DNA of 64,000 nt from Polynucleobacter corsicus (lineage in GTDB: Bacteria > Pseudomonadota > Gammaproteobacteria > Burkholderiales > Burkholderiaceae). Below are positions 26,669-35,330 of the stretch, piece after piece. The notes beneath the pieces were generated by a model. The model made no database searches and was not told the DNA's origin. It saw only the letters and a list, made by a program, of their open reading frames with translations. The first letter of the stretch is position 1. The number at the start of each line of letters is the position of its first letter. The DNA lies in NCBI RefSeq assembly GCF_018688255.1, contig NZ_CP061314.1, positions 1,116,001 through 1,180,000 on the forward strand, written 5' to 3'. The position numbers and the translations under genes are program-made.

Positions 26669-26703
26669 TTCCACATAATGATAATATTTCTCACTATGTG
26701 GAA
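26669..26703. promoter_or_regulatory. Inverted repeat TTCCACATA-N17-TATGTGGAA between aceE and the sensor kinase
   Basis: Two perfect 9-base arms (26669-26677 and 26695-26703) are separated by 17 AT-rich bases, so equivalent positions lie 26 bases apart, about two and a half helix turns. It stands between the divergent aceE and kinase promoters, upstream of the aceE -35 box, as an activator or shared operator would. The FixJ-type regulator encoded next door is one candidate; this is inference. Confidence 0.5.
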
Positions 26704-26785
26704 TTTTGTTGCATCGCAATTAGAGTGGTGACCAAAACAAAACAAGCAAAAAGAAGCGAGCAATAAGGCAAAATATGCGAAATAC

Positions 26786-29275
26786 ATGAAAAAAATCGCA
26801 TTTTCCTTTTGGCAGCTCTCGCCAATAAAGTGGCTCCGACGAATACGAGGATTTAAGCTTGTCTTCACACCCCTAATAGCCATCGTTCTATTTACTGTAG
26901 TGATGGGAATCATTATGGGGACCTTGCAATTGCAAGAAAAAAGTCAACAAGAAGCCGCTCTATTTAGAGAGCTCTCTTTTGCAAAGCAACGTATCCAATT
27001 GCGTTTTGCCAACAATACCGATGTTCTTCAGTCTCTTGGGCGTGACTATGTGAGTGGCGGCGAATCCTTCAAGTCAAAGGAAAACTTCATCATTCAGGCT
27101 GAAAATTTATTGCAAAGTAATCATGAAATTGCACAAATAGTTTGGATTGATAAAGTAGGTCAACGACAGTGGAGGATTCCGCTAGATAACTTAAGAACAG
27201 ATTGGTTTAATAAGGATGTTAACGCTGAGACTATCAATCAAGGCTTAAGAAAAACCCTTGAGCTCAGTACAGCAACAAGCAGACCTGCTTTTAGTCAATT
27301 CATGACGCTTGAAGTTCCTAGCGATGAAGTCATCTCAAAAGAAATTCGTAACGTATTTTGGCAAACAGTTCCCCAGATTTCTGGCAATGAAATTAATGGC
27401 ATGGTAGCTGTTCTATACACCACACAAGGCTTGCTTGAAATGATTCCTGGCGAGCTCAAGGGCCAGTATCGCTTCACATTAATTACAGACGATGACAGGG
27501 TCCTAGCAATCTCATCTGATAAAAATACGCCAAAGCGTGCATTTAGTAATCAAACTAGTTTAGATATTGGAGTTCTCAGTCCAAACCTCAGTCTACGCAT
27601 TGACACCTACCCGCCAGCAACGAATTTAACTTTTAGGATGTTGATAGGCGTCGTGCTGGGTTTGAGTGCATTTGTGATCTGGAGCTTATGGTCTGTTCTT
27701 AAGCAGATGCAAGTAAGGCAAGAGGCCGAAGCAAATCTTCGGGCAGAAACCAATTTCCGTCGTGCGATGGAAAATTCCACTCCAGTTGGAATTCGTGCGC
27801 ACGATATGAATAGAGTGATTACTTACGTGAATCCGGCTTTTTGTGAGATGACTGGGTGGTCTGCAGAAGAACTCATTGGACTGAGCCCCCCATTTGCCTT
27901 TTGGCCTGAAGGCCAGAAAAATGAGCTGACCGACAAGATGAATAAGGCTCTCAAAATAGCGCTGAGTGAAGAGAGAACTATTGGGATTGAGGGCTCGATT
28001 CTCCACAGAGATGGATCAGTCATTCAGACGCGTACATTTATTGCGCCCCTCGTAAATGAAAAGGGTCAACAAACTGGCTGGGTCACTTCATTAATTGATA
28101 TCTCAGAACCTAAGAAAATTCGAGAAGAATTAGCAGCTTCACAAGAGCGATTTGTTGCTGTACTAGAAGGGCTTGATGCTGCCGTTTCAGTAGTATCAAA
28201 TGAGAACGGCGAACTATTATTTACAAATCGCTTCTATCGTGAACGCTTTGGTAATACTGCCAAGGGTCACTTTGAATTGGCCGGTAGCGAAAAGACATCC
28301 GAAGGTATTTCAGCCCAATCACCCTATCAAGAAACTGAATCAGAAGAAATTCAATTGCTAGATGAGGTGTCGGGAGCCTCAAAATGGTATGAAGTTCGCA
28401 GACGTAATGTCCCATGGGTAGATGGGCACTTGGCACAATTATTAATTGCCACGGATATTACGCTTCGCGTAGAAGCTGATGACTTGGCTCGACAACAAGA
28501 AGAGCGGATGCAATTTACTAGCCGCTTAACAACCATGGGTGAAATGGCTTCTTCCTTGGCCCATGAATTAAATCAACCGCTTGCTGCAATTTCGAACTAC
28601 TGCATGGGTATAGCAAAACGCTTGCAGGGTCAGCTTGATCCTGCCTTACAAAAAGATATTCTTCCGGCGCTAGAGAAGGCATCTGATCAGGCTCATCGCG
28701 CTGGTACGATCATTCAGCGTATTAAGGGCTTTGTAAAACGAAGTGAACCCCAAAGAAAGTCTTGCGACATTGCTGAAATCATTCACGATGCCGTTGGATT
28801 AGTGGAAATTGAAGCCCATCGCCATCGCTTGAGTATCAGCACTGAAATTGCTGAAAATCTTCCCGCGGTCGACTTAGATCCAGTCTTAATTTTGCAGGTC
28901 TTGGTCAATCTCCTGAAAAACTCGCTGGATAGTCTGAGGGAGGTTTACCCCCTTTCCTCGCGCTGGTCGGCTCCCCCCGTGCGGATCTCGGCGGATTTAG
29001 ACACCAGCACCTTCCCCGCCATGTTGCGTATTCAGGTACGGGACGCGGGGGGCGGAATCGCAAAATCAGTGATTGAGCGCATGTTTGAGCCCTTTTTCAG
29101 CACTAAAAGTGATGGTATGGGCATGGGTCTGAACATTTGCCGATCTGTAATTGAGTCCCATCAGGGCCGTCTTTGGGCAACCAATCTGATGGATGCTGAA
29201 CATACAAAGTTGTCGGGCTGCACCTTTACAATACTATTACCTCTAGAGTCTCCGGGCTCTAAGGATAGTATTTAA
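26786..29275 (+). CDS. PAS-domain sensor histidine kinase with extracytoplasmic sensor region
   Basis: The 829-residue two-component kinase has a transmembrane helix at about 24-47, an extracytoplasmic region (about 50-280), a second helix (about 283-305), two PAS domains (about 322-445 and 450-562), a HisKA domain with phospho-acceptor His593 in SSLAHELNQPLAAIS, and a HATPase domain with VNLLKNSLDSL, DAGGGI and GMGMGLNICRSVIESHQG. The H-box and PAS layout are FixL/DctB-like. It is divergent from aceE and followed by a FixJ-type regulator (37-base gap) and folD. Bases 28941-29060 inside the ATPase domain are about 65 percent GC, clearly above the surroundings. The signal is unknown; a link to pyruvate or other carboxylates is inferred from position. 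Confidence 0.92.
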   Translation: MKKIAFSFWQLSPIKWLRRIRGFKLVFTPLIAIVLFTVVMGIIMGTLQLQEKSQQEAALFRELSFAKQRIQLRFANNTDVLQSLGRDYVSGGESFKSKENFIIQAENLLQSNHEIAQIVWIDKVGQRQWRIPLDNLRTDWFNKDVNAETINQGLRKTLELSTATSRPAFSQFMTLEVPSDEVISKEIRNVFWQTVPQISGNEINGMVAVLYTTQGLLEMIPGELKGQYRFTLITDDDRVLAISSDKNTPKRAFSNQTSLDIGVLSPNLSLRIDTYPPATNLTFRMLIGVVLGLSAFVIWSLWSVLKQMQVRQEAEANLRAETNFRRAMENSTPVGIRAHDMNRVITYVNPAFCEMTGWSAEELIGLSPPFAFWPEGQKNELTDKMNKALKIALSEERTIGIEGSILHRDGSVIQTRTFIAPLVNEKGQQTGWVTSLIDISEPKKIREELAASQERFVAVLEGLDAAVSVVSNENGELLFTNRFYRERFGNTAKGHFELAGSEKTSEGISAQSPYQETESEEIQLLDEVSGASKWYEVRRRNVPWVDGHLAQLLIATDITLRVEADDLARQQEERMQFTSRLTTMGEMASSLAHELNQPLAAISNYCMGIAKRLQGQLDPALQKDILPALEKASDQAHRAGTIIQRIKGFVKRSEPQRKSCDIAEIIHDAVGLVEIEAHRHRLSISTEIAENLPAVDLDPVLILQVLVNLLKNSLDSLREVYPLSSRWSAPPVRISADLDTSTFPAMLRIQVRDAGGGIAKSVIERMFEPFFSTKSDGMGMGLNICRSVIESHQGRLWATNLMDAEHTKLSGCTFTILLPLESPGSKDSI

Positions 29276-29312
29276 TTTATGTATTTTTTTAGGTTTATTT
29301 GCGAAAGCTAAT

Positions 29313-29960
29313 ATGAATATCAGTGCTGCTACCAAACCCAATCAAGCTGAAGTAGTTTATGTAGTAGATGACGATGAGGCAGTTCGCGACTCCCTCACCT
29401 GGCTACTCGAAAGTAATGGTTATGTTGTTCGCTGTCATGCAAGTGCTGAGCGTTTCTTGCAGTCACTCCAAAGTACTGATAAATCAACCATCTCTTGCGC
29501 CATTCTGGATGTCCGTATGTCCGGCATGTCTGGCCTAGAACTACAAGAGCGCCTGATTAGCGAAAATCTACCCATGCCGGTTGCCTTCATTACCGGTCAT
29601 GGCGATGTGTCGATGGCAGTTTCTACTATGAAGCGTGGTGCGGTGGACTTTATCGAAAAACCATTTAAAGAAAATGATCTCTGCGGCTTAGTAGATCGCA
29701 TGCTTGGAAAAGCGCGTATTGATTACTCCCAAGCAAGTCAGCGCAAGGTCACGCAAAGCCTCTTGAGCAAACTCACTGGGCGTGAACGCCAAGTACTCGA
29801 GCGCATCGTAGCCGGTCGTTTAAACAAACAAATCGCAGATGATCTGAGTATCTCGATCAAAACTGTAGAGGCTCATCGCGCTAATATTATGGAAAAGCTC
29901 AACGTGAATACCGTTGCAGATCTTCTGCGTCTTGCCCTTTCTGATCCACAACCTAATTAA
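29313..29960 (+). CDS. FixJ/NarL-type response regulator
   Basis: The 215-residue regulator has a receiver domain (about 14-130) with the acidic pair VVDDDE, phospho-acceptor Asp66 in AILDVRMSG, and Lys in VDFIEKPFKE, then a LuxR-type helix-turn-helix (about 148-210) with LTGRERQVLERIVAGRLNKQIADDLSISIKTVEAHRANIMEKL-type sequence. It is the cognate partner of the kinase upstream. Its stop is 5 bases before folD, so folD probably rides on the same transcript. Confidence 0.94.
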   Translation: MNISAATKPNQAEVVYVVDDDEAVRDSLTWLLESNGYVVRCHASAERFLQSLQSTDKSTISCAILDVRMSGMSGLELQERLISENLPMPVAFITGHGDVSMAVSTMKRGAVDFIEKPFKENDLCGLVDRMLGKARIDYSQASQRKVTQSLLSKLTGRERQVLERIVAGRLNKQIADDLSISIKTVEAHRANIMEKLNVNTVADLLRLALSDPQPN

Positions 29961-29965
29961 ATTTT

Positions 29966-30823
29966 ATGCCTGCACAGTTACTCGATGGCATCGCGCTATC
30001 AAAAAAATTACGCACTGAAATTGCTGCTCGTGGAGCAATCGTTACCGCCAAGGGTGTTAGACCAGGTTTAGCAGTCATTGTTGTTGGCGAAAATCCTGCT
30101 AGCCAGGTTTATGTCAGAAATAAAGTAAAGGCCTGTGAAGACGTTGGCTTCCACTCTGTACTTGAGCGCTTTTCTGTAGAGTTAGGCGAAGAGGAATTAC
30201 TAGCTCGCATTGCCACTCTCAATGCTGATCCAGCCATCCATGGCATCTTGGTTCAATTGCCACTTCCTGAGCACATTGCGGCTGAGCGGGTACTTGAGGC
30301 AATCGCACCCGAGAAGGATGTAGACGGTTTTCACGTAGCTAATGCTGGTGCCTTGATGGTGGGTCAGCCTGAATTCAAGCCATGCACTCCTTATGGCTGC
30401 ATGAAGATTTTGGAAAGCATTGACTACCCTATCCGTGGTGCACGCGCCGTGATCGTGGGTGCCTCCAATATTGTTGGCAAACCGATGGCCATGCTCTTGC
30501 TGCAAGCAGGTGCGACAGTCACTATTTGTAATAGCAAGACTCGTGACTTAGCGCATCACACTAAGGATGCCGATATTTTAGTAGTGGCGACCGGCAAACC
30601 GAGAATGATTACCGGTGATATGGTCAAAAATGGCGCCGTAGTCATTGACGTGGGCATTAATCGCATGCCCGATGGAAAACTCTGTGGCGACGTTGATTTT
30701 GATGCCGTTCAATATGTTGCTGGTTGGATTACACCTGTGCCCGGTGGCGTAGGCCCCATGACCATCACTATGCTTTTGATGAATACCTTAGAGGCAGCAG
30801 AAAAGGCTGCGAAGCCGTCTTAA
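29966..30823 (+). CDS. folD: Bifunctional methylenetetrahydrofolate dehydrogenase/cyclohydrolase
   Basis: FolD interconverts 5,10-methylene-, methenyl- and 10-formyl-tetrahydrofolate with NADP in one-carbon metabolism. The 285-residue product has YVRNKVKACEDVGF with the catalytic lysine, GILVQLPLPEHI, the KDVDGFH block, the nucleotide-binding stretch VIVGASNIVGKPMAMLLL and the C-terminal TPVPGGVGPMTI signature. The length is normal. It is tightly behind the response regulator. Confidence 0.97.
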   Translation: MPAQLLDGIALSKKLRTEIAARGAIVTAKGVRPGLAVIVVGENPASQVYVRNKVKACEDVGFHSVLERFSVELGEEELLARIATLNADPAIHGILVQLPLPEHIAAERVLEAIAPEKDVDGFHVANAGALMVGQPEFKPCTPYGCMKILESIDYPIRGARAVIVGASNIVGKPMAMLLLQAGATVTICNSKTRDLAHHTKDADILVVATGKPRMITGDMVKNGAVVIDVGINRMPDGKLCGDVDFDAVQYVAGWITPVPGGVGPMTITMLLMNTLEAAEKAAKPS

Positions 30824-30828
30824 TAGAC

Positions 30829-30852
30829 GCCTTTGCTTGAGGGCCTTTTTTT
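30829..30852 (+). terminator. Weak possible terminator after folD
   Basis: A short stem (GCCTT with AGGGC, one wobble pair) is followed by a run of seven T. It is thermodynamically weak and is listed only because it stands right behind folD. Confidence 0.35.
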
Positions 30853-30897
30853 AGGGTCTGATTAGCAAAAGTATCTGTCGTCCATTAAGCTATAGGG

Positions 30898-33030
30898 ATG
30901 ACTAAATCAACCACATCAAAGCCCTCCACCGAACTCCAGAAAAATCCACTAATTGCATTCGGAAGAGGAATTTGCGCCTACGCTGAGGTAAAGCCATCCG
31001 ACATTGCGCCGGCAATCGATTTCCTTCTGCAGGGGGCGCAATCTGCAGTGGATCATGCAGTAGACCCAAGCACCCCTGCAAACTGGAATGATTTGCTCGA
31101 ACCCCTTGAGGACGCAACTGAATCCCTAAGTCGGTCATGGGGTGTTGTTTCTCACTTAAATAGCGTCGGAGATACGCCGGAGCTACGCGCTGCTTATGGC
31201 GAGATGATGCCTAAGGTAACCGCCTTCTTTTCAAGCTTGGGACAAAATCTTGCGCTGTATGAAAAGTTTAAGCTCTTGAGCCAAGGTGGCGACTATTCGA
31301 AACTCAATTCCGCCCAGAAAAAAGTGATTGAAAACTCATTGAGAGACTTTCGCCTTGGTGGGGCTGAGCTAAGTGATGCTGATAAGCCCCGCTTCGCAGA
31401 GATTCAAGACGAGCAAGCATTATTAGGCAAGGCCTTTTCTGATCATGTTTTAGATGCCACTGATGGATTCATTCATCTTATTACTGATGATGCCGATTTG
31501 GCTGGCCTACCTGAGGATGCTGTAGCTGCTGCAGCCGATCTTGCTCAACAGAAGAATCTTCAGGGTTGGGCATTTTCACTACACTTCCCTTCTTATTACC
31601 CAGTAATGCAGTACTCCGAGAACAGATCACTACGTCGCTTAATGTATGAGGCCTATGTAACTCGAGCTTCTGAACTAGCCCCTCAGTACTCTCAAGGTAA
31701 CCTCAATTGGGATAATACGCAAAACATGCTTGAGCAACTAAAGCTACGCGATGAAGAAGCGCGCATGCTGGGGTTTAAAAACTATGCCGCTCTAAGTTTG
31801 GCACCTAAAATGGCAAGCACTGTTGAGGAAGTCGATATCTTCTTAACGAATTTTGCTCAAAAAGCAAAACCTTTTGCATTAAAGGATTGGCAAGAACTTT
31901 CTCTGTTCGCTAAGACTGAGCTGTCTATTGCTGATGGATTGGAGCCCTGGGATATTGCCTATGCTTCCGAGAGATTGAAACAAGAGCGCTATTCTTTTTC
32001 TGAAAATGAGCTCAAACAGTACTTCCTCTTACCTAAAGTATTGGAGGGCTTATTTGGTGTCATTCAAACTTTATTTGGCGTAAAGATTGAAAAGGCTGAT
32101 TTGCCAACTTGGCATGCAGATGTGCAGTCCTTCTCCGTCAAAAATGCGGCTGACACTACAGTAGCCTATTTTTATCTTGACCCCTACGCAAGGTCGGGTA
32201 AACGTGGTGGAGCCTGGATGGATGATGCGCGCGGTCGTCGTGAATCACCCAATGGAGAAATCCAGATACCAGTAGCGTATCTGGTCTGTAACTTTGCGCC
32301 CCCTGTAAAAGTAAATGGTGTATTACGCCAACCGACAATCACTCATGATGATGTGATCACACTTTTTCATGAGAGTGGTCATGGCCTGCATCACCTCTTA
32401 ACGCAAGTCAGTGCATTAGGAGTATCTGGCATCAATGGTGTTGAGTGGGATGCTGTAGAGTTACCAAGCCAATTTATGGAAAACTTCTGCTGGGAATGGG
32501 AGGTCTTAGAAAAAATGACAGCGCATGCTGAAACTGGAAAACCACTCCCTCGTGAATTATTTGAAAAAATACTGGCTGCCAAGAATTTTCAAAATGGCTA
32601 TATGACTTTGCGTCAGGTTGTGATGTCACTCACTGATTGGCGTCTGCATGCCAGCTTTGATCCAAAGAGTGCGCATGGGCAGGCTGTGCTTAATTTATCC
32701 AGAAACATCGCCGATCAATTTAATGTCATACCGCAAGCATCTATCTCCCGCTGGATAAATACCTTTAGCCATATCTTTGCTGGTGGCTATGCTGCTGGCT
32801 ATTACAGTTATAAATGGGCAGAAGTACTTTCTGCCGATGTCTATTCCGCTTTTGAAGAAGCGGCCAAATTGACTGGTAGCGTCCTTGATGAAAAAACAGG
32901 TATACGCTATCGCCAAGAGATTCTGGAGGTGGGTGGTAGCCGCCCTGCTGCTGAATCATTTAAGGCATTCAGAGGTCGCGAGCCCAGCATCGATGCCCTA
33001 CTTCGTCATGGCGGCCTAGTAACTCAGTGA
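30898..33030 (+). CDS. prlC: Oligopeptidase A (M3 family zinc metallopeptidase)
   Basis: This cytoplasmic endopeptidase degrades short peptides and cleaved signal peptides. The 710-residue product is of normal size for the M3A family. The zinc motif HExxH appears as FHESGHGLHH at about residue 490, followed by the glutamate-bearing stretch GINGVEWDAVELPSQFMENFCWE and the FAGGYAAGYYSYKWAEVLSADVYSAFEE block. The name prlC follows the OpdA group. It has its own space upstream (74 bases) and ends 10 bases before the convergent xthA gene. Confidence 0.94.
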   Translation: MTKSTTSKPSTELQKNPLIAFGRGICAYAEVKPSDIAPAIDFLLQGAQSAVDHAVDPSTPANWNDLLEPLEDATESLSRSWGVVSHLNSVGDTPELRAAYGEMMPKVTAFFSSLGQNLALYEKFKLLSQGGDYSKLNSAQKKVIENSLRDFRLGGAELSDADKPRFAEIQDEQALLGKAFSDHVLDATDGFIHLITDDADLAGLPEDAVAAAADLAQQKNLQGWAFSLHFPSYYPVMQYSENRSLRRLMYEAYVTRASELAPQYSQGNLNWDNTQNMLEQLKLRDEEARMLGFKNYAALSLAPKMASTVEEVDIFLTNFAQKAKPFALKDWQELSLFAKTELSIADGLEPWDIAYASERLKQERYSFSENELKQYFLLPKVLEGLFGVIQTLFGVKIEKADLPTWHADVQSFSVKNAADTTVAYFYLDPYARSGKRGGAWMDDARGRRESPNGEIQIPVAYLVCNFAPPVKVNGVLRQPTITHDDVITLFHESGHGLHHLLTQVSALGVSGINGVEWDAVELPSQFMENFCWEWEVLEKMTAHAETGKPLPRELFEKILAAKNFQNGYMTLRQVVMSLTDWRLHASFDPKSAHGQAVLNLSRNIADQFNVIPQASISRWINTFSHIFAGGYAAGYYSYKWAEVLSADVYSAFEEAAKLTGSVLDEKTGIRYRQEILEVGGSRPAAESFKAFRGREPSIDALLRHGGLVTQ

Positions 33031-33040
33031 AGGTGACGAT

Positions 33041-33886
33041 CTAAGCCTTAATTTCTGCAATCACGGGGGCATGATCCGAAGGCTGCTCCCAAGTCCGAGG
33101 CTCTTTATCAATGATGCTTGAGCTGCACTTTTCTTTAAGGGCATCACTTAATAGAATGTGATCAATTCGCATACCGGCGTTTCTTCGAAAGCCCATCATG
33201 CGGTAATCCCACCAGCTAAAGGATTTGGGCGCTTGCTCAAACATGCGGAAAGAGTCCGTCAAGCCCAAATTCAGCAGTTGCTCAAAGGCTTTACGCTCTT
33301 CCGGGGAAACTAGGTTTTGCCCAATCCATTTCGAGGGATCGTGTACGTCGATATCACTCGGTGCGATATTGAAGTCGCCCAAAAGAGCTAAGCGACTATT
33401 CTGAGTTAATTCTTCTCTTAACCAATTTTCTAGCGCTTTGAGCCAGTCTAGTTTGTAAACGAACTTATCGCTATCGGGCGACTGTCCGTTAGGGAAGTAT
33501 GCCGATACTAGGCGAATCGGCTGCATTCCCTTAAAACACACTGTAGCCGCTAAGATGCGTTGTTGCTCATCTACATGAGCCGGAATATTTCTCACTGGCT
33601 TTAGAAATGTGGTGTCATGGTCAGTAGCAATAGGTGCTAAGGCAGCTTTGCGAACAATAATTGCCACACCGTTATAGGTTTTTTGCCCAGCAGCAACGCT
33701 GATGTACCCAGCTTCTTCAAGCTCTTGATGTGGATACTTATCATCAGTTAACTTGAGCTCCTGAAGACAGAGTGCATCGATAGGTGCTTTTGCTCGCTCT
33801 TGATCTTGTAGCCACTTGAGCACCTGCGGTAAACGCACCTTCAGAGAATTTACATTCCAAGCAGCTATTCTGACTGAATCAGTCAT
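33041..33886 (-). CDS. xthA: Exodeoxyribonuclease III (AP endonuclease family)
   Basis: This DNA repair nuclease cuts at abasic sites and removes 3' blocks. The 281-residue product belongs to the endonuclease/exonuclease/phosphatase fold: AAWNVNSLKVRL (8-19), CLQELKLTDDKYP (Mg-binding Glu), VSAYFPNGQ, GDFNIAPSDIDVHDP, and the catalytic SDHAPV at the end. The start overlaps the ntrC stop by 8 bases, making it the last gene of glnA-ntrB-ntrC-xthA, an unusual partner for nitrogen regulators. Confidence 0.95.
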   Translation of the reverse strand: MTDSVRIAAWNVNSLKVRLPQVLKWLQDQERAKAPIDALCLQELKLTDDKYPHQELEEAGYISVAAGQKTYNGVAIIVRKAALAPIATDHDTTFLKPVRNIPAHVDEQQRILAATVCFKGMQPIRLVSAYFPNGQSPDSDKFVYKLDWLKALENWLREELTQNSRLALLGDFNIAPSDIDVHDPSKWIGQNLVSPEERKAFEQLLNLGLTDSFRMFEQAPKSFSWWDYRMMGFRRNAGMRIDHILLSDALKEKCSSSIIDKEPRTWEQPSDHAPVIAEIKA

Positions 33887-35330
33887 TAATTCCCAGCTCC
33901 TGCAACTTTCGAGTAATTGTATTGCGACCGATACCCAGTCTTTGAGCTGCTTCTACACGTCTGCCGCGGGTAACTTCTAGCGCAGCTTGTAGAACTGCCT
34001 TTTCAAATTTAGAGCACAACACGTCATACACCCCTGAATCTCCATCCTGCAACATTTTGACTGCAAGGCGACCTAAACCACCTTCCCAATCAACCGAGCC
34101 AGTCTTAACAGCAAGCTGCACTTTAGAGCTAGATTCACCTTGCAGCAGCTCGGATTGTTCACTGGCTTCTGTCAAAATATCAGCAGGCAAATCACTTACC
34201 CCGATGACATTAGACGGCGTCATTACCGTCAACCAGTGACAGAGATTTTCTAATTGACGCACATTACCAGGAAATGGCATAGAGCTCATTTCTTTTAAAA
34301 CGTCATCCGAAAGATTTTTAGCCTCTACACCTAAGGACTTTGCACAAGACAACATAAAATGTCGTGCCAAAACGGGGATATCCTCTGCACGCTCACGCAA
34401 TGCTGGCATACGCAAGCGAATAACATTTAAGCGGTGTAATAAATCTTCCCGGAAAGCACCCGCGGCCACTCGGGCCTCTAAGTTTTGGTGGGTCGACGCA
34501 ATGATGCGTACATTTGCTTTAATCGGATCTTGACCGCCAACACGGTAAAAATGACCATCAGTTAGAGCGCGTAACAAACGTGTTTGTAGGTCGAATGGGA
34601 TTTCACCAATCTCATCCAAGAATAAGGTGCCACCATCAGCCTGCTCAAAACGGCCGCGGCGTAAAGTCAAAGCTCCAGGGAAAGCGCCGCGCTCGTGGCC
34701 GAATAACTCTGACTCAAACAAATCCTTTGGAACTGCTGCAGTACTAAAGGCAACGAATGGACCTTTCGCGCGAGGACTATGCTTATGCAGTGCTTGTGCT
34801 ACCAACTCTTTGCCAGTGCCAGACTCGCCTGTAATTAATACTGTTGAATGTGACTGAGCTAAACGTCCGATCGCTCTAAACACTTCCTGCATTGCTGGAG
34901 CCTGGCCAATAATTTCAGTGGAATCTTGTCTCCAGCCATTCATCTCTTTATTGCCAGATTGGTTGCGCTCACTCTGCTCCATAGCGCGACGAATTAACTC
35001 AACTGCTTTATCAATATCAAATGGCTTAGTAAGGTATTCAAATGCGCCACCTTGAAAAGATGAGACCGCTGAGTCTAAATCAGAATAAGCAGTCATGATG
35101 ATCACCGGAAGCAGTGGATGGGTTTCTTTTACATTTTGCAAAAGATCTAAACCATTGCCACGTGGCATACGAATATCTGAAATCAATACCTGGGGGGAAT
35201 CTTTTTCCAATGCATCAAGTACATCATTGGGATTGGAAAAGCTTTTATGCGGAATATTCTCGCGAGTCAACGCCTTCTCTAACACCCAACGAATTGATTG
35301 GTCATCATCAACGATCCAAACGGGTTTCAT
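33879..35330 (-). CDS. ntrC: Nitrogen regulation response regulator NtrC, with variant GAFPGA loop
   Basis: NtrC activates nitrogen genes when phosphorylated by NtrB. The 483-residue product has a receiver domain (about 1-120, Asp52 in ISDIRMPRG), an AAA+ domain (about 140-370) with Walker A GESGTGKE, Walker B GGTLFLDEIGE, and a Fis-type helix-turn-helix (about 440-480: KAVLQAALEVTRGRRVEAAQRLGIGRNTITRKL pattern). The sigma-54 contact loop, normally GAFTGA, reads GAFPGA at residues 215-220 (codons at 34671-34688; CCT for Pro218). The rest of the domain is closely NtrC-like. Its start overlaps the ntrB stop (ATGA). The name is firm; whether it activates sigma-54 polymerase is open. Confidence 0.95.
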   Translation of the reverse strand: MKPVWIVDDDQSIRWVLEKALTRENIPHKSFSNPNDVLDALEKDSPQVLISDIRMPRGNGLDLLQNVKETHPLLPVIIMTAYSDLDSAVSSFQGGAFEYLTKPFDIDKAVELIRRAMEQSERNQSGNKEMNGWRQDSTEIIGQAPAMQEVFRAIGRLAQSHSTVLITGESGTGKELVAQALHKHSPRAKGPFVAFSTAAVPKDLFESELFGHERGAFPGALTLRRGRFEQADGGTLFLDEIGEIPFDLQTRLLRALTDGHFYRVGGQDPIKANVRIIASTHQNLEARVAAGAFREDLLHRLNVIRLRMPALRERAEDIPVLARHFMLSCAKSLGVEAKNLSDDVLKEMSSMPFPGNVRQLENLCHWLTVMTPSNVIGVSDLPADILTEASEQSELLQGESSSKVQLAVKTGSVDWEGGLGRLAVKMLQDGDSGVYDVLCSKFEKAVLQAALEVTRGRRVEAAQRLGIGRNTITRKLQELGIND

